Shown: positions 35,412-43,316 of the stretch, piece after piece
How the letters are laid out: the number at the start of each line of letters is the position of its first letter
Numbering within the stretch: position 1 is the first letter of the stretch
NCBI GenBank assembly: GCA_964512095.1
Contig: CAZEIH010000006.1
Coordinates: 30,356-94,355, forward strand
Direction of reading: 5' to 3'
Length of the DNA: 64,000 bases
From: DTU013 sp964512095
GTDB lineage: Bacteria > Bacillota > Clostridia > Acetivibrionales > DTU013
Program-made: the position numbers and the translations under genes
The notes under the pieces: generated by a model
What the model was told of the DNA's origin: nothing
Seen by the model: the letters and a program-made list of their open reading frames with translations, nothing else
The model's database searches: none

Positions 35412-35546
35412 TTTTCAAGCCCCCCAGTCATATATTATATTTAATAATAGGTTGTTAAGTATTTAACAAAATCTCTATTATTATAGCAAATATGTACAAG
35501 CAATTCAACTAATAATGCACAAATTTATTAAAGAGTTTTGTATACA

Positions 35547-36254
35547 TTATGCAAGTAAATGTATAACTGCTTCAGCGCTTAATCTCTCCAACCTAAGTAT
35601 GTTAGGCCTTTCCAGTATATCGCCTAGATAATGAGCGTCGGATGACTTTATCGTGTTATATCTATCCAACTCAGGTCTTGAGTATCTGAACCCATATTTG
35701 TCGCACTCCTTTGAGAGCTCTATATATTTAAATCCAAGCTCTTCGGGTATGAATCCCAGATTCGATATAATACTATAGGAGGCCCTGTCAACATGAGCAG
35801 GTATAACAGCACCACCAAGCTTACGGATTATTACGCATATGTCATCAACACTCAAGCTAGTAGCTGTAAGAAGCATTCTTGGCTCTTCGCCAATGATTTC
35901 ATCATTATCATCCATTATAAGCTGACTGCCAAAAATATCGGGACGGTTCATAATATCAGGTAAAGCTCTCTGTACTATATCGTGTAGCTCCTGTGCCCTC
36001 TCCAAATCAGGTAGCAAACACACCATGTGAACCTCTTCCGATGATTCCACCTCCATGCCCGGTATGAATACTAATCCTGCCTTTTTTGCACACGTATATA
36101 CTGCCTTTAGGTTGGCACCTGTATTGTGATCTGTGACAGCAATAGCATCAAGCCCCTTGAGCAAAGCCATATTGACAATGTTATTGGGAGTCATATCTTT
36201 ATCAGCACAGGGCGAAACCGCCGAATGTATGTGAAGATCCACTGCATATTTCAT
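35547..36254 (-). CDS. PHP-domain metal-dependent phosphoesterase
   Basis: 235 residues with the four PHP metal-binding motifs: DLHIHSAVSPCADKDM, ITVTDH-like AIAVTDHNTGAN, IPGMEVESSEEVHMVCL and AVIPAHVDRAS/SSDAHYLGDI. PHP enzymes hydrolyse phosphoesters or nucleotides with two to three metals. Its place between sensory genes and HydC suggests a phosphatase or nucleotidase in the signalling pathway rather than DNA repair. It lies 135 nt upstream of hydC, the largest gap within the operon apart from the 36.6-36.8 kb repeat. Confidence 0.88.
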   Translation of the reverse strand: MKYAVDLHIHSAVSPCADKDMTPNNIVNMALLKGLDAIAVTDHNTGANLKAVYTCAKKAGLVFIPGMEVESSEEVHMVCLLPDLERAQELHDIVQRALPDIMNRPDIFGSQLIMDDNDEIIGEEPRMLLTATSLSVDDICVIIRKLGGAVIPAHVDRASYSIISNLGFIPEELGFKYIELSKECDKYGFRYSRPELDRYNTIKSSDAHYLGDILERPNILRLERLSAEAVIHLLA

Positions 36255-36288
36255 AAATTAATGCTGCTCCACTTCTGTAAAATCAATA

Positions 36289-36621
36289 CTATATCCCATT
36301 GGTATGGGCAATACAGCATATTTCATAGGCGTCAAGTCCTGTGCTTATAACCGGTACACCTTCTTCTGCCGCCTTTTTTACTGCTACTTCATCCGGGGTA
36401 ATTCCTTCTGGTATGATAATGCAGGACAGTTCTGTAAGAGCTGCCACTGCGACTATATTCGTATGAGTGTGAACTGTTATCCACGCTGAGTCCTTTGGCG
36501 CATGTGACATTACCCAGCTAAGCAAATCACCACAATAGATTCCTTTTACCTGTTTTTCTCCGCCGCTTTCCCCTGTGAGAATTTTGCCTCCTAGCTTCTC
36601 AGCAAATTCCGATACATTCAT
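36289..36621 (-). CDS. DRTGG-domain protein (second of two in the operon)
   Basis: 110 residues resembling the DRTGG ligand-binding domain (MNVSEFAEKLGGKILTG, VKGIYCGDLLSWVMSHAP, AVAALTELSCIIIPEGITPD, VKKAAEEGVPVISTGLDAYE). Such domains occur next to CBS, AAA and HPr kinase modules and are thought to bind small ligands, with the ligand unknown. It is separated from the hydrogenase-like gene upstream by a 41-bp repeat and from the PHP gene by 34 nt. Confidence 0.82.
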   Translation of the reverse strand: MNVSEFAEKLGGKILTGESGGEKQVKGIYCGDLLSWVMSHAPKDSAWITVHTHTNIVAVAALTELSCIIIPEGITPDEVAVKKAAEEGVPVISTGLDAYEICCIAHTNGI

Positions 36622-36673
36622 TTTCCAGTCCCCCTTTGTTCATGTCAGGCTTATTACTGTCAATATGTTTGAT

Positions 36674-36796
36674 AACATATTCTTGTCCGGCTGCTGCTCC
36701 GGCTTTAGCTCGTATACTTACTCTTGTCCGGCTGCTGCTCCGGCTCTAACTCATATACTCGCTCTTGTCCGGCTGCTGCTCCGGCTCTAGCTACTT
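36674..36796. repeat. 41-bp tandem repeat inside the hydrogenase operon
   Basis: Three copies of a 41-bp unit starting CTTGTCCGGCTGCTGCTCCG, filling the gap between the sensory hydrogenase gene and the second DRTGG gene. The unit is not a multiple of three. Confidence 0.9.
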
Positions 36797-36798
36797 AT

Positions 36799-38085
36799 TT
36801 AGCTCCTATCCTCAAGCTCCTTCATCTGGGAAGCCAGGTCTCTGAGCTTTTCTCTAAGCTTGAATATACAATCTGTCTCTACTGCCATACCCCTTACTAT
36901 ATCCTCGGCAAGAGAACGGCAGCTTGGAGCTCCACATGCACCACAATCAAGCCCCGGTAAACCCTTGTTAATTTTCTCAAGGTTCTCAAGCATTCTCATT
37001 GCCTTTCCTATATCACTATCCAGCTTGAGTACGGGCACATACGCAATATCCTCTGTCCATACCATGTTCTCATCATAGGTTTCTAGAGGATGCTTGTCAT
37101 CCTTTACAGCCTTAGCATCATCAACATGCTTTTTTATTCTTGTCTTTGCAACATACAGATTTTCGACAGCCAAGGGACCACCCAAACAGCCACCGGTACA
37201 AGCCAGTGCTTCAATAAAGTCAACGCCATCAATTTTGTCGTTTTCCACTTCCTCCAGAATCGAAATTACATTGTGTATACCGTCAACAGCAAGGAACCTA
37301 TCAGTTCCTACTGCTAGTCCCTCACCACCGGAATTTGCCCATCTAATTCCCTCAAAACCAGCCTTTGTAATCCCATCTATTTCCTTAGTCTTGTCTATAT
37401 TGGCAATTAGTTTAATGTAAATATCACTAATAGATATAACTCCGTCAACTGAAGATTTTTTACTTTCATATGGAGCTTTAACGCTGGTGGCTTTAGCCGC
37501 ACAGGGTGTTATAAAAAAGACGCCAACATCTGAAGGGTTTAATCCCTTTTGTTCAACGGCTTTCCTTTTTACTATTTTAGCGGCTACCTCCATTGGAGAT
37601 TCCAGCTTTACTAAGTGGTCTATTAGGTTTGGGAATCTGACCTGTATAAGCCTGACCAAAGCCGGACAGGCAGATGAAATAAGAGGTTTTTTCGTGTTTT
37701 TATCTGAGATTAGCTTTCTGGAGGCATCTGTAACATATTCCGCAGCTCTAGCCACCTCATATACATCATCGAAGCCTATGGACTTAAATGTGCTTAAAAT
37801 CCTATTTCTACTATACTCAGGCTTAAACTGCCCATAAATTGTGGGGGCAGGTATAGCAATTTTGTATTTAAATTTTTCAATGCATGATATGTCGTCTGTG
37901 ATGGCCTTTTTAGCATGATAGGGACATATTCTTATACACTCTCCGCAGTCGATACACCTTTCATTTATGATGCGAGCCTTACCATTTCGTACTCTAATGG
38001 CTTCTGTGGGACATCTCTTTATGCAATTAGTACAGCCCATGCACTTTTCTTCATCAAGTGTAACAGAATGAAAGTATCTTTCCAT
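36799..38085 (-). CDS. Sensory-type [FeFe]-hydrogenase (HydS-like, group D) with C-terminal Fe-S domain
   Basis: 428 residues: two N-terminal [4Fe-4S] clusters (CMGCTNCIKRCPTEAI; CIDCGECIRICPYHA), an H-cluster domain (about 70-350) and a C-terminal four-cysteine domain (GLDCGACGAPSCRSLAEDIV). The H-cluster motifs are altered: L1 reads SSACPAL (Ala at the proton-transfer Cys), L2 reads TPCAAKATS (Met to Thr, Glu lost) and L3 reads EALACTGGCLGG (Met to Leu). Loss of the proton path with retained cluster cysteines matches the putative sensory groups such as Thermoanaerobacter HydS. Located between HATPase and DRTGG genes, it is probably an H2 or redox sensor rather than a turnover enzyme. Confidence 0.88.
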   Translation of the reverse strand: MERYFHSVTLDEEKCMGCTNCIKRCPTEAIRVRNGKARIINERCIDCGECIRICPYHAKKAITDDISCIEKFKYKIAIPAPTIYGQFKPEYSRNRILSTFKSIGFDDVYEVARAAEYVTDASRKLISDKNTKKPLISSACPALVRLIQVRFPNLIDHLVKLESPMEVAAKIVKRKAVEQKGLNPSDVGVFFITPCAAKATSVKAPYESKKSSVDGVISISDIYIKLIANIDKTKEIDGITKAGFEGIRWANSGGEGLAVGTDRFLAVDGIHNVISILEEVENDKIDGVDFIEALACTGGCLGGPLAVENLYVAKTRIKKHVDDAKAVKDDKHPLETYDENMVWTEDIAYVPVLKLDSDIGKAMRMLENLEKINKGLPGLDCGACGAPSCRSLAEDIVRGMAVETDCIFKLREKLRDLASQMKELEDRS

Positions 38086-38171
38086 TATTCCACCTCTTCA
38101 TCAGTTAGTCGGAAATCCCAAGTAACCCCGTACTAAAGAAAAACTGACTTGAACACATTTGTCTGGAACGG

Positions 38172-38591
38172 TCATGTATTAGTAAACATAACCGTTATTA
38201 CCACCCTTGTTCCCTTTCCTGCCTCTGTTTCGATATCCAGTTTATCTGCGTACCGTTTAATATTTGGTAATCCCATACCGGCACCAAAGCCCATCTCTCT
38301 CACTGCATCCGAGGCTGTGGACCAGCCCTCCTGCATTGCCAGCTCCAAATCCGGTATACCGGGACCGTTATCCTCTATAGAAATAACAACCTTGCCGTCG
38401 CCAATGGTAATATTGGCCACTCCTCCATGTCCATGAATGACAGCGTTTATTTCAGCCTCGTACATGGATACAGCAGCTTTTTTTATTTGTACAGGATTTA
38501 TTCCTAACTGGACCAATACCTTTTTCACATTGCTGGAAGCTTCGCCCGCAAATGCAAGGTCATCTGCAGGAATTTCATAGTGAAGTTTCAT
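38172..38591 (-). CDS. Anti-sigma-type HATPase (RsbW/SpoIIAB-like)
   Basis: 139 residues from ATG 38591 (GGAAGAGGG upstream). The GHKL fold is clear: AAVSMYEAEINAVIHGHGG (N-box), ISIEDNGPGIPDLELAMQEG (G1) and FGAGMGLPNIKRYADKLDIE (G2), ending GTRVVITVMF. Proteins of this size act as serine kinases and anti-sigma factors, or as pure ATP switches. No anti-sigma antagonist (STAS) gene is nearby; the adjacent DRTGG and hydrogenase-like genes are the likely partners. It follows the first DRTGG gene with 15 nt between them. Confidence 0.88.
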   Translation of the reverse strand: MKLHYEIPADDLAFAGEASSNVKKVLVQLGINPVQIKKAAVSMYEAEINAVIHGHGGVANITIGDGKVVISIEDNGPGIPDLELAMQEGWSTASDAVREMGFGAGMGLPNIKRYADKLDIETEAGKGTRVVITVMFTNT

Positions 38592-38606
38592 TAGACCCTC
38601 TTCCAA

Positions 38607-38954
38607 TTACCAAACACCCTTTCCGGTAATCCCTGCACTGTATAATTTGCCACAGGCGATATACATCGGATCACAGGTCCGTAGAACTGAAATCCCTTTC
38701 TCATCTGCCAGATCCAGAACATTCTGTCCTGGGTTCTTGCCCCTGACAAATACGACGGCCCGTATATCCATCATCTCTGCTGTTCTTATGACCTGTGGTG
38801 TTGCCAGACCTGTTAGCAATAATACATTTTCTTTAACAAAGGCCATGACATCGCTCATTAGGTCTGAACCGCAGGCAGATTGAATCTCCATATCCATCTG
38901 GCCGTCTGTCAACATCTCAGCTTCAAGTATCTTTACTATTTCACTTAATTTCAT
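38607..38954 (-). CDS. DRTGG-domain protein (first gene of the hydrogenase operon)
   Basis: 115 residues similar to the second DRTGG protein of the operon: MKLSEIVKILEAEMLTDG, SACGSDLMSDVMAFVKENV, TAEMMDIRAVVFVRGKNP, LADEKGISVLRTCDPMYIA. Likely a small-molecule-binding regulator. No clear sigma-A promoter was picked out upstream; the 380-bp gap before it contains a dispersed-element fragment and the terminator of the neighbouring gene. Confidence 0.82.
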   Translation of the reverse strand: MKLSEIVKILEAEMLTDGQMDMEIQSACGSDLMSDVMAFVKENVLLLTGLATPQVIRTAEMMDIRAVVFVRGKNPGQNVLDLADEKGISVLRTCDPMYIACGKLYSAGITGKGVW

Positions 38955-39220
38955 AAACTTACCCTTTCACATATCTACAGTTCTTGTTCCCGACGAATTG
39001 CTACTATCTGGGGCACTGCCGGAATGTCTTTTCCAAGCTTCAAAAGGGGACATACCTTCTTCGACATAGGAATACCATAACATTATACCACATTAAGAAA
39101 CACATTCGATATAACAAAAGACACAATCCCTCTATAAAGCGCCCAGTTCGACATCTCTGGGTTTGAGAGACTCCAGTTCCCCCTCGATACAAGCGACCTG
39201 GCAATTTGAGCTGGCTGGTT

Positions 39221-39270
39221 CGTTGTATCGTCGACCTATAGAGGTCAGTGTCTTCTGAATACATTGATAA
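39221..39270. repeat. Dispersed palindromic element, end fragment G
   Basis: TCGTCGACCTATAGAGGTCA followed by GTGTCTTCTGAATACATTGA: the core palindrome and one end of the 125-bp element. Confidence 0.7.
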
Positions 39271-39271
39271 A

Positions 39272-39297
39272 GGGTGGGAACCAATAGTTCCCACCCT
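39272..39297 (-). terminator. Terminator-like hairpin after the Cu-amine-oxidase-N protein gene
   Basis: GGGTGGGAAC / GTTCCCACCC perfect stem with a 5-nt loop followed on the minus strand by TTTATC; it lies 55 nt after the stop codon. Confidence 0.7.
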
Positions 39298-39351
39298 TGC
39301 ATTTCGTAAATTGTCCATATGATACCGTGGACTAATACTTATTTCTGACTC

Positions 39352-40545
39352 TTAAAATACGGCTGTTGAACCTCCTACTTCAGAAACATCAACTGCATTT
39401 TTAATTACATCTTCAGGTACAACTATTTCAAAATCTCCACCGTATTCTTTAAACACAACATACATTTTTAAATCAATGGTAATATTTTCGCCATCTACAT
39501 CTTGTTCCGCAGTAACATCCATTGTAAGATTTTTCATTAGGTTTGTTTCTTTATCAATAGTCATTTTCACCTTAAAAGTATCAAATTTCGGTATATCCTG
39601 TTGTGTAGAACCTAATAATCCGCCCTGCTGAGCAAGAGCGCTAGCATATAGATCAGCAATATAAACATCGCCGCCTAATACTATCTCATTTTCATTTTCA
39701 CTTTTCATTTGGGATAGTCCTGCACATAATGAATCTGTAGCATCAACTAAGGCTGTATTCGACTGAGTTTCAAACAGAATTTCGTATTCTTTCTCGGTAA
39801 ATGTCTGTTTTTGCCAGCCTTCTGTCAAAATACCTGATGTATAGGATGTATTATCAGAATAGTACATGTCTGTCGATATTTCCATCCCCAGCATGTCCAT
39901 GACCATACTCATGTACATCTTTTTGTTCGCCATATCCAAAGCGGTTGCAGCTTTAATATTAAATGTAACTTTCACTGTAGCATCACCGGCTGTGGCGCTA
40001 ATATCCATATCCATCTTGTATTTGTCAAATTTAGCAGTTGCTTCTTTGTTTTTCTCCAGTAGCTGCTTTGTGGCTGCAAATTGTTCTTTGTCAGAGATGA
40101 GTACTGTCCGAGAAGCTCCGTCCCATACAACTTCTTTTCCCAAAGCTTCAGCTACAAACCTAAGGGGTATGTATGTTGAGTTGTTGTACAATACAGGCGG
40201 TGCATTAAGTGCTATTGGCTTACCATCTACATATGCTTCATTTTTCCCTATGTACAGCAATAGCGTTGTATCACCCATAATAACAGTAACGCTTTTTTCC
40301 TTACCATCGTAGATAATATGATCGTCATCATTAGGAACTCCAAGATTTACAAGCATCTCTCTTAGCGGAAGTAAATTACTGCCTTTAATGTTAATCGTAA
40401 CATTTTTGTATGATGTTCGTGAACCACCCATAATTATCTTGATATCAGGAACCTCGTTTATTTCCGTCTCAGCAGCGAAGGCTGTTCCTGCCATCGCAGT
40501 AATCAGCATGACCACAGCAACAATACAAACTAATAGCTTTTTCAT
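39352..40545 (-). CDS. Secreted protein with copper-amine-oxidase-N-like domain
   Basis: 397 residues. Signal peptide (1-24, MKKLLVCIVAVVMLITAMAG then TAFAAE) and the common clostridial surface domain at about 30-150: IKIIMGGSRTSYKNV, NLLPLREMLVNLGVP, NSTYIPLRFVAEALGKEVVW, DGASRTVLIS. The second half (about 165-397) has repeated beta segments around MDISATAGDATVKVTFNIKA and a conserved-looking TFTEKEYEILFETQ, similar to DUF6612-like lipoprotein domains. The first domain is widely used as a wall- or matrix-associated module; function is unknown. It has its own ribosome binding site (GGAGAT) and terminator. Confidence 0.85.
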   Translation of the reverse strand: MKKLLVCIVAVVMLITAMAGTAFAAETEINEVPDIKIIMGGSRTSYKNVTINIKGSNLLPLREMLVNLGVPNDDDHIIYDGKEKSVTVIMGDTTLLLYIGKNEAYVDGKPIALNAPPVLYNNSTYIPLRFVAEALGKEVVWDGASRTVLISDKEQFAATKQLLEKNKEATAKFDKYKMDMDISATAGDATVKVTFNIKAATALDMANKKMYMSMVMDMLGMEISTDMYYSDNTSYTSGILTEGWQKQTFTEKEYEILFETQSNTALVDATDSLCAGLSQMKSENENEIVLGGDVYIADLYASALAQQGGLLGSTQQDIPKFDTFKVKMTIDKETNLMKNLTMDVTAEQDVDGENITIDLKMYVVFKEYGGDFEIVVPEDVIKNAVDVSEVGGSTAVF

Positions 40546-40652
40546 AAAATATCTCCTCTTTTTCTAAATTAATAAATATACTCAAGAATATCATAACTTC
40601 TAACCATAGTCAATTCCTCCCATTTGCAATTGCGTTAGATGGTGCCCCAATA

Positions 40653-41111
40653 TTACGTTTCTAGCAGATTATTCAAGACCTGCCCCATTTCCGCCCGTGT
40701 GGTTGTTTTCAATGGTGTTAGCAATTCGCCCGTTCCTTGTACTATACCGGTTTCAACCAGGTATGCCATTGCTTCCTTTGCCCATTCAGTAATCTCTTCA
40801 GCATCAGTAAAGCTAGAAAGTGTTTTACCAGAGCTGCCCTGGGGAAGCTGATCAAGGGCCTTTAGGGTATTATACATCAGGGTGAACATTTCCTGACGTG
40901 TAATCTCCTTGTTGGGTGCAAACTGATTATTACCTACACCAGCTGATATACCCAATCGCTTTGCCGCTGAAGATAACCAGTATAGAAAGTGTTCACGGCA
41001 TCTGCAAAGTTGTCCGCTTTTCAATATACTTCCTCCCGACAGTGTCAGGTCAACTGTTGCACCCGACATATCAAAGGCACATTTGCTTTCTCCACACACA
41101 TCTATGCTCAC
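40653..41111 (-). pseudogene. Remnant of an SLH-domain (S-layer homology) protein
   Basis: The last ~110 codons clearly encode SLH motifs (AKRLGISAGVGNNQFAPNKE, ITRQEMFTLMYNTLKAL, FTDAEEITEWAKEAMAYLVE, TGIVQGTGELLTPLKTTTRA, EMGQVLNNLLE), the module that anchors proteins to wall polymers. The first ~50 codons do not look like coding sequence of this family, there is no ribosome binding site or signal peptide, and the upstream side is a dispersed element. Most likely the 3' end of a truncated cell-surface gene. Confidence 0.75.
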
Positions 41112-41126
41112 ATCAATTATAACCTC

Positions 41127-41250
41127 AGTAAATTCACTTCGCTCAGGGAGTCAGATGGAGACTGAACACCACCTGACCAAGGAAGTTAACTAATTCGTCT
41201 TCATTTATCGGCGACCTATAGAGGCCAGCATCTTCTGAAGACATAGATAA
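41127..41250. repeat. Dispersed palindromic element, copy H
   Basis: Full-length copy (AGTAAATTCACTTCGCTCAG ... GAAGACATAGATAAAAA) between the SLH remnant and hydA2. The hairpin and core have a few mismatches. Confidence 0.9.
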
Positions 41251-41330
41251 AAATATATGCTGCAAGGTTTGGTAGACTTAATATAATCCTAAGGAGCTTT
41301 ACACCATTGTATTCGTGTGAACTCAGTATT

Positions 41331-43316
41331 CTAAATAAATTGATTGAATATTCCTCGCTTCACATAATTGGTATGAAGCAGGTCGTGTGATTTATGACTC
41401 AATGGCTCCCCAAGGAATTCCTTATACAATCTATTTACATCCATGTTTTCGTGGGACTTTCTCAATTCCTTCTCCTCGTCTTCCTTATATATTGCTTCAA
41501 GGCGTTTCCCCCTGACGCTGTCGTCCACAGGCCTGGGCTGGCCTCCGCCACTTATACACCCGCCGGGACAACCCATAACCTCGATAAAATGGTATGGTGA
41601 TGTGCCTGCTGCTACCTCACTCATCAGCTTAGCAGCTCCGCTAAGGCCGCTTGTAACTGCCACCCTTACTGTTACACCCTCTAGATGCTTATATTTAGGC
41701 AGGGCATTATGTATAAATATTTCTGCTGTCTTTACTTGATCTAGACCTATTATTGGTGTGACATGCAGACCATCAAAGGGCAGTTCCTCCCCTGTCACCA
41801 GCTCATATACAGTTCTCAGTGCAGCTTCCATGACACCGCCTGTCGAACCAAATATGTCTGCAGCGCCAGAGGATGACCCAAGGGGACTATCAAATCTATG
41901 ATCTTCTAGGCTCTCAAAATTGATACCGGCTTCCTTTATCATTCTCGCCAACTCTCTTGTGGTTAGTACTGCATCAACATTGGGATATCCGTCATTTACC
42001 ATTTCCGGTCTGGTTATCTCATACTTCTTAGCTGTACAAGGCATTACTGACACAACAAATATATCTTTGGGAGCCACTCCTATTTTTTGAGCATAGTAGG
42101 ACTTCACCAGAGCGCCAAGCATCATGTGGGGAGATTTACAGCTAGAAAGATGATCCAACTCATCAGGCCAGGTGTGCTCAACATACTTTATCCAACCTGG
42201 GCTGCAGCTGGTGATCATAGGCAGCACCGTACTTTCGGCCTTCGCCGCTAAACCTTGAGCATCCGACGCTGAACCTTGGGCATCCGACGCTAAACCTTGG
42301 GCATCCGACGCTGAACCTTGGGCATCCGACGCTGAACCTTGGGCATCCGCCGCTAAACCTTGAGCATCCGACGCTAAACCTTGGGCATCCGATGCTGAAC
42401 CTTGGGCATCCGATGCTGAACCTTGGGCATCCGCCCCCTTGTCTTCCAATGCTACTGCAAGCCGTCCCAACAACTCACTACCCTCTTCAATTATTGTCAG
42501 ATCAGCTGCAAAATTAGTGTCAAACACATCATCAAACCCCAGTTCCTTCAGCGCGGCGGCCATTTTTCCAGTCACCAGTGTGCCGCACTCATATCCAAAT
42601 TCCTCACCAAGAGCAGCACGAACTGCAGGAGCAGTTTGAACAACTACACGCTTCTCCTCATTATACAATGCATCCCATACTGCCTTTGTTGAATCCTTCT
42701 CCTGCAACGCTCCAACTGGGCAAACCGTAGTACATTGTCCGCAATATGTACAATTAACTGTGTTTAGAGCAAGCCCTTCAGCAGGTCCGATAACAGTTTT
42801 GAAGCCTCTGTTCTGGACATTTAGAACACCCACTCCCTGTATCTCATTGCATACAGTAACGCACCTTCTGCAGAGAATACATTTGGACAGCTCTCTCAAT
42901 ATAGAGGGTGATTCATCATCCACACATGCTTTTGACTTCTCGCCCTCAAACCTTGGAGTGTCCACACCTATCATTTCACCAAGCTTCTGGAATTCACAAT
43001 TCTGGTTTCTGGTACAGCTGAGACATTCCTTAGGGTGATCAGACAGCATTAGCTCATAAAGCAACTTTCTAGCCCTTTTCACCTTTCTGGTATTGGTACT
43101 CACCACCATCCCTTCTCGAACTGGCACAATACAAGATGCCTGCAGTGTTTTTGCCCCTTCTACCTCTACAACACATATCCGGCAAGAACCAACCTGGTGA
43201 ACGCCGTTGAGATAACAAAGACTTGGAATAATGATATTATTCCTTCTAGCCGCTTCCATTATGGTGTCGCCCGCTAAGGCAGTCACCCTTTTATCATTGA
43301 TTGTGAGACTAATCAT
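41331..43316 (-). CDS. Second [FeFe]-hydrogenase catalytic subunit, with repeat insertion
   Basis: 661 residues, a HydA paralogue with the same modules: [2Fe-2S] (IIIPSLCYLNGVHQVGSCRIC), HPKECLSCTRNQNC, CILCRRCVTVCNEIQG and CTYCGQCTTVCPVGAL, H-cluster L1 ITSCSPGW, L2 MPCTAKKYE, L3 EVMGCPGGCISGGG (Ala to Gly). Residues about 292-359 are a tandem repeat of AQGSASD/AQGLASD in the loop just before L1, absent from the first HydA. All cluster ligands seem kept. Its ATG overlaps the stop of the HydB-GltD fusion gene by 8 nt. Third gene of the hydC2-hydB2-hydA2 operon. Confidence 0.93.
   Translation of the reverse strand: MISLTINDKRVTALAGDTIMEAARRNNIIIPSLCYLNGVHQVGSCRICVVEVEGAKTLQASCIVPVREGMVVSTNTRKVKRARKLLYELMLSDHPKECLSCTRNQNCEFQKLGEMIGVDTPRFEGEKSKACVDDESPSILRELSKCILCRRCVTVCNEIQGVGVLNVQNRGFKTVIGPAEGLALNTVNCTYCGQCTTVCPVGALQEKDSTKAVWDALYNEEKRVVVQTAPAVRAALGEEFGYECGTLVTGKMAAALKELGFDDVFDTNFAADLTIIEEGSELLGRLAVALEDKGADAQGSASDAQGSASDAQGLASDAQGLAADAQGSASDAQGSASDAQGLASDAQGSASDAQGLAAKAESTVLPMITSCSPGWIKYVEHTWPDELDHLSSCKSPHMMLGALVKSYYAQKIGVAPKDIFVVSVMPCTAKKYEITRPEMVNDGYPNVDAVLTTRELARMIKEAGINFESLEDHRFDSPLGSSSGAADIFGSTGGVMEAALRTVYELVTGEELPFDGLHVTPIIGLDQVKTAEIFIHNALPKYKHLEGVTVRVAVTSGLSGAAKLMSEVAAGTSPYHFIEVMGCPGGCISGGGQPRPVDDSVRGKRLEAIYKEDEEKELRKSHENMDVNRLYKEFLGEPLSHKSHDLLHTNYVKRGIFNQFI
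42240..42440. repeat. 21-bp in-frame tandem repeat in the second hydA
   Basis: About nine copies of a 21-bp unit GCATCCGACGCTRAACCTTG plus one base (7 codons), with only a few substitutions between copies. Confidence 0.95.
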
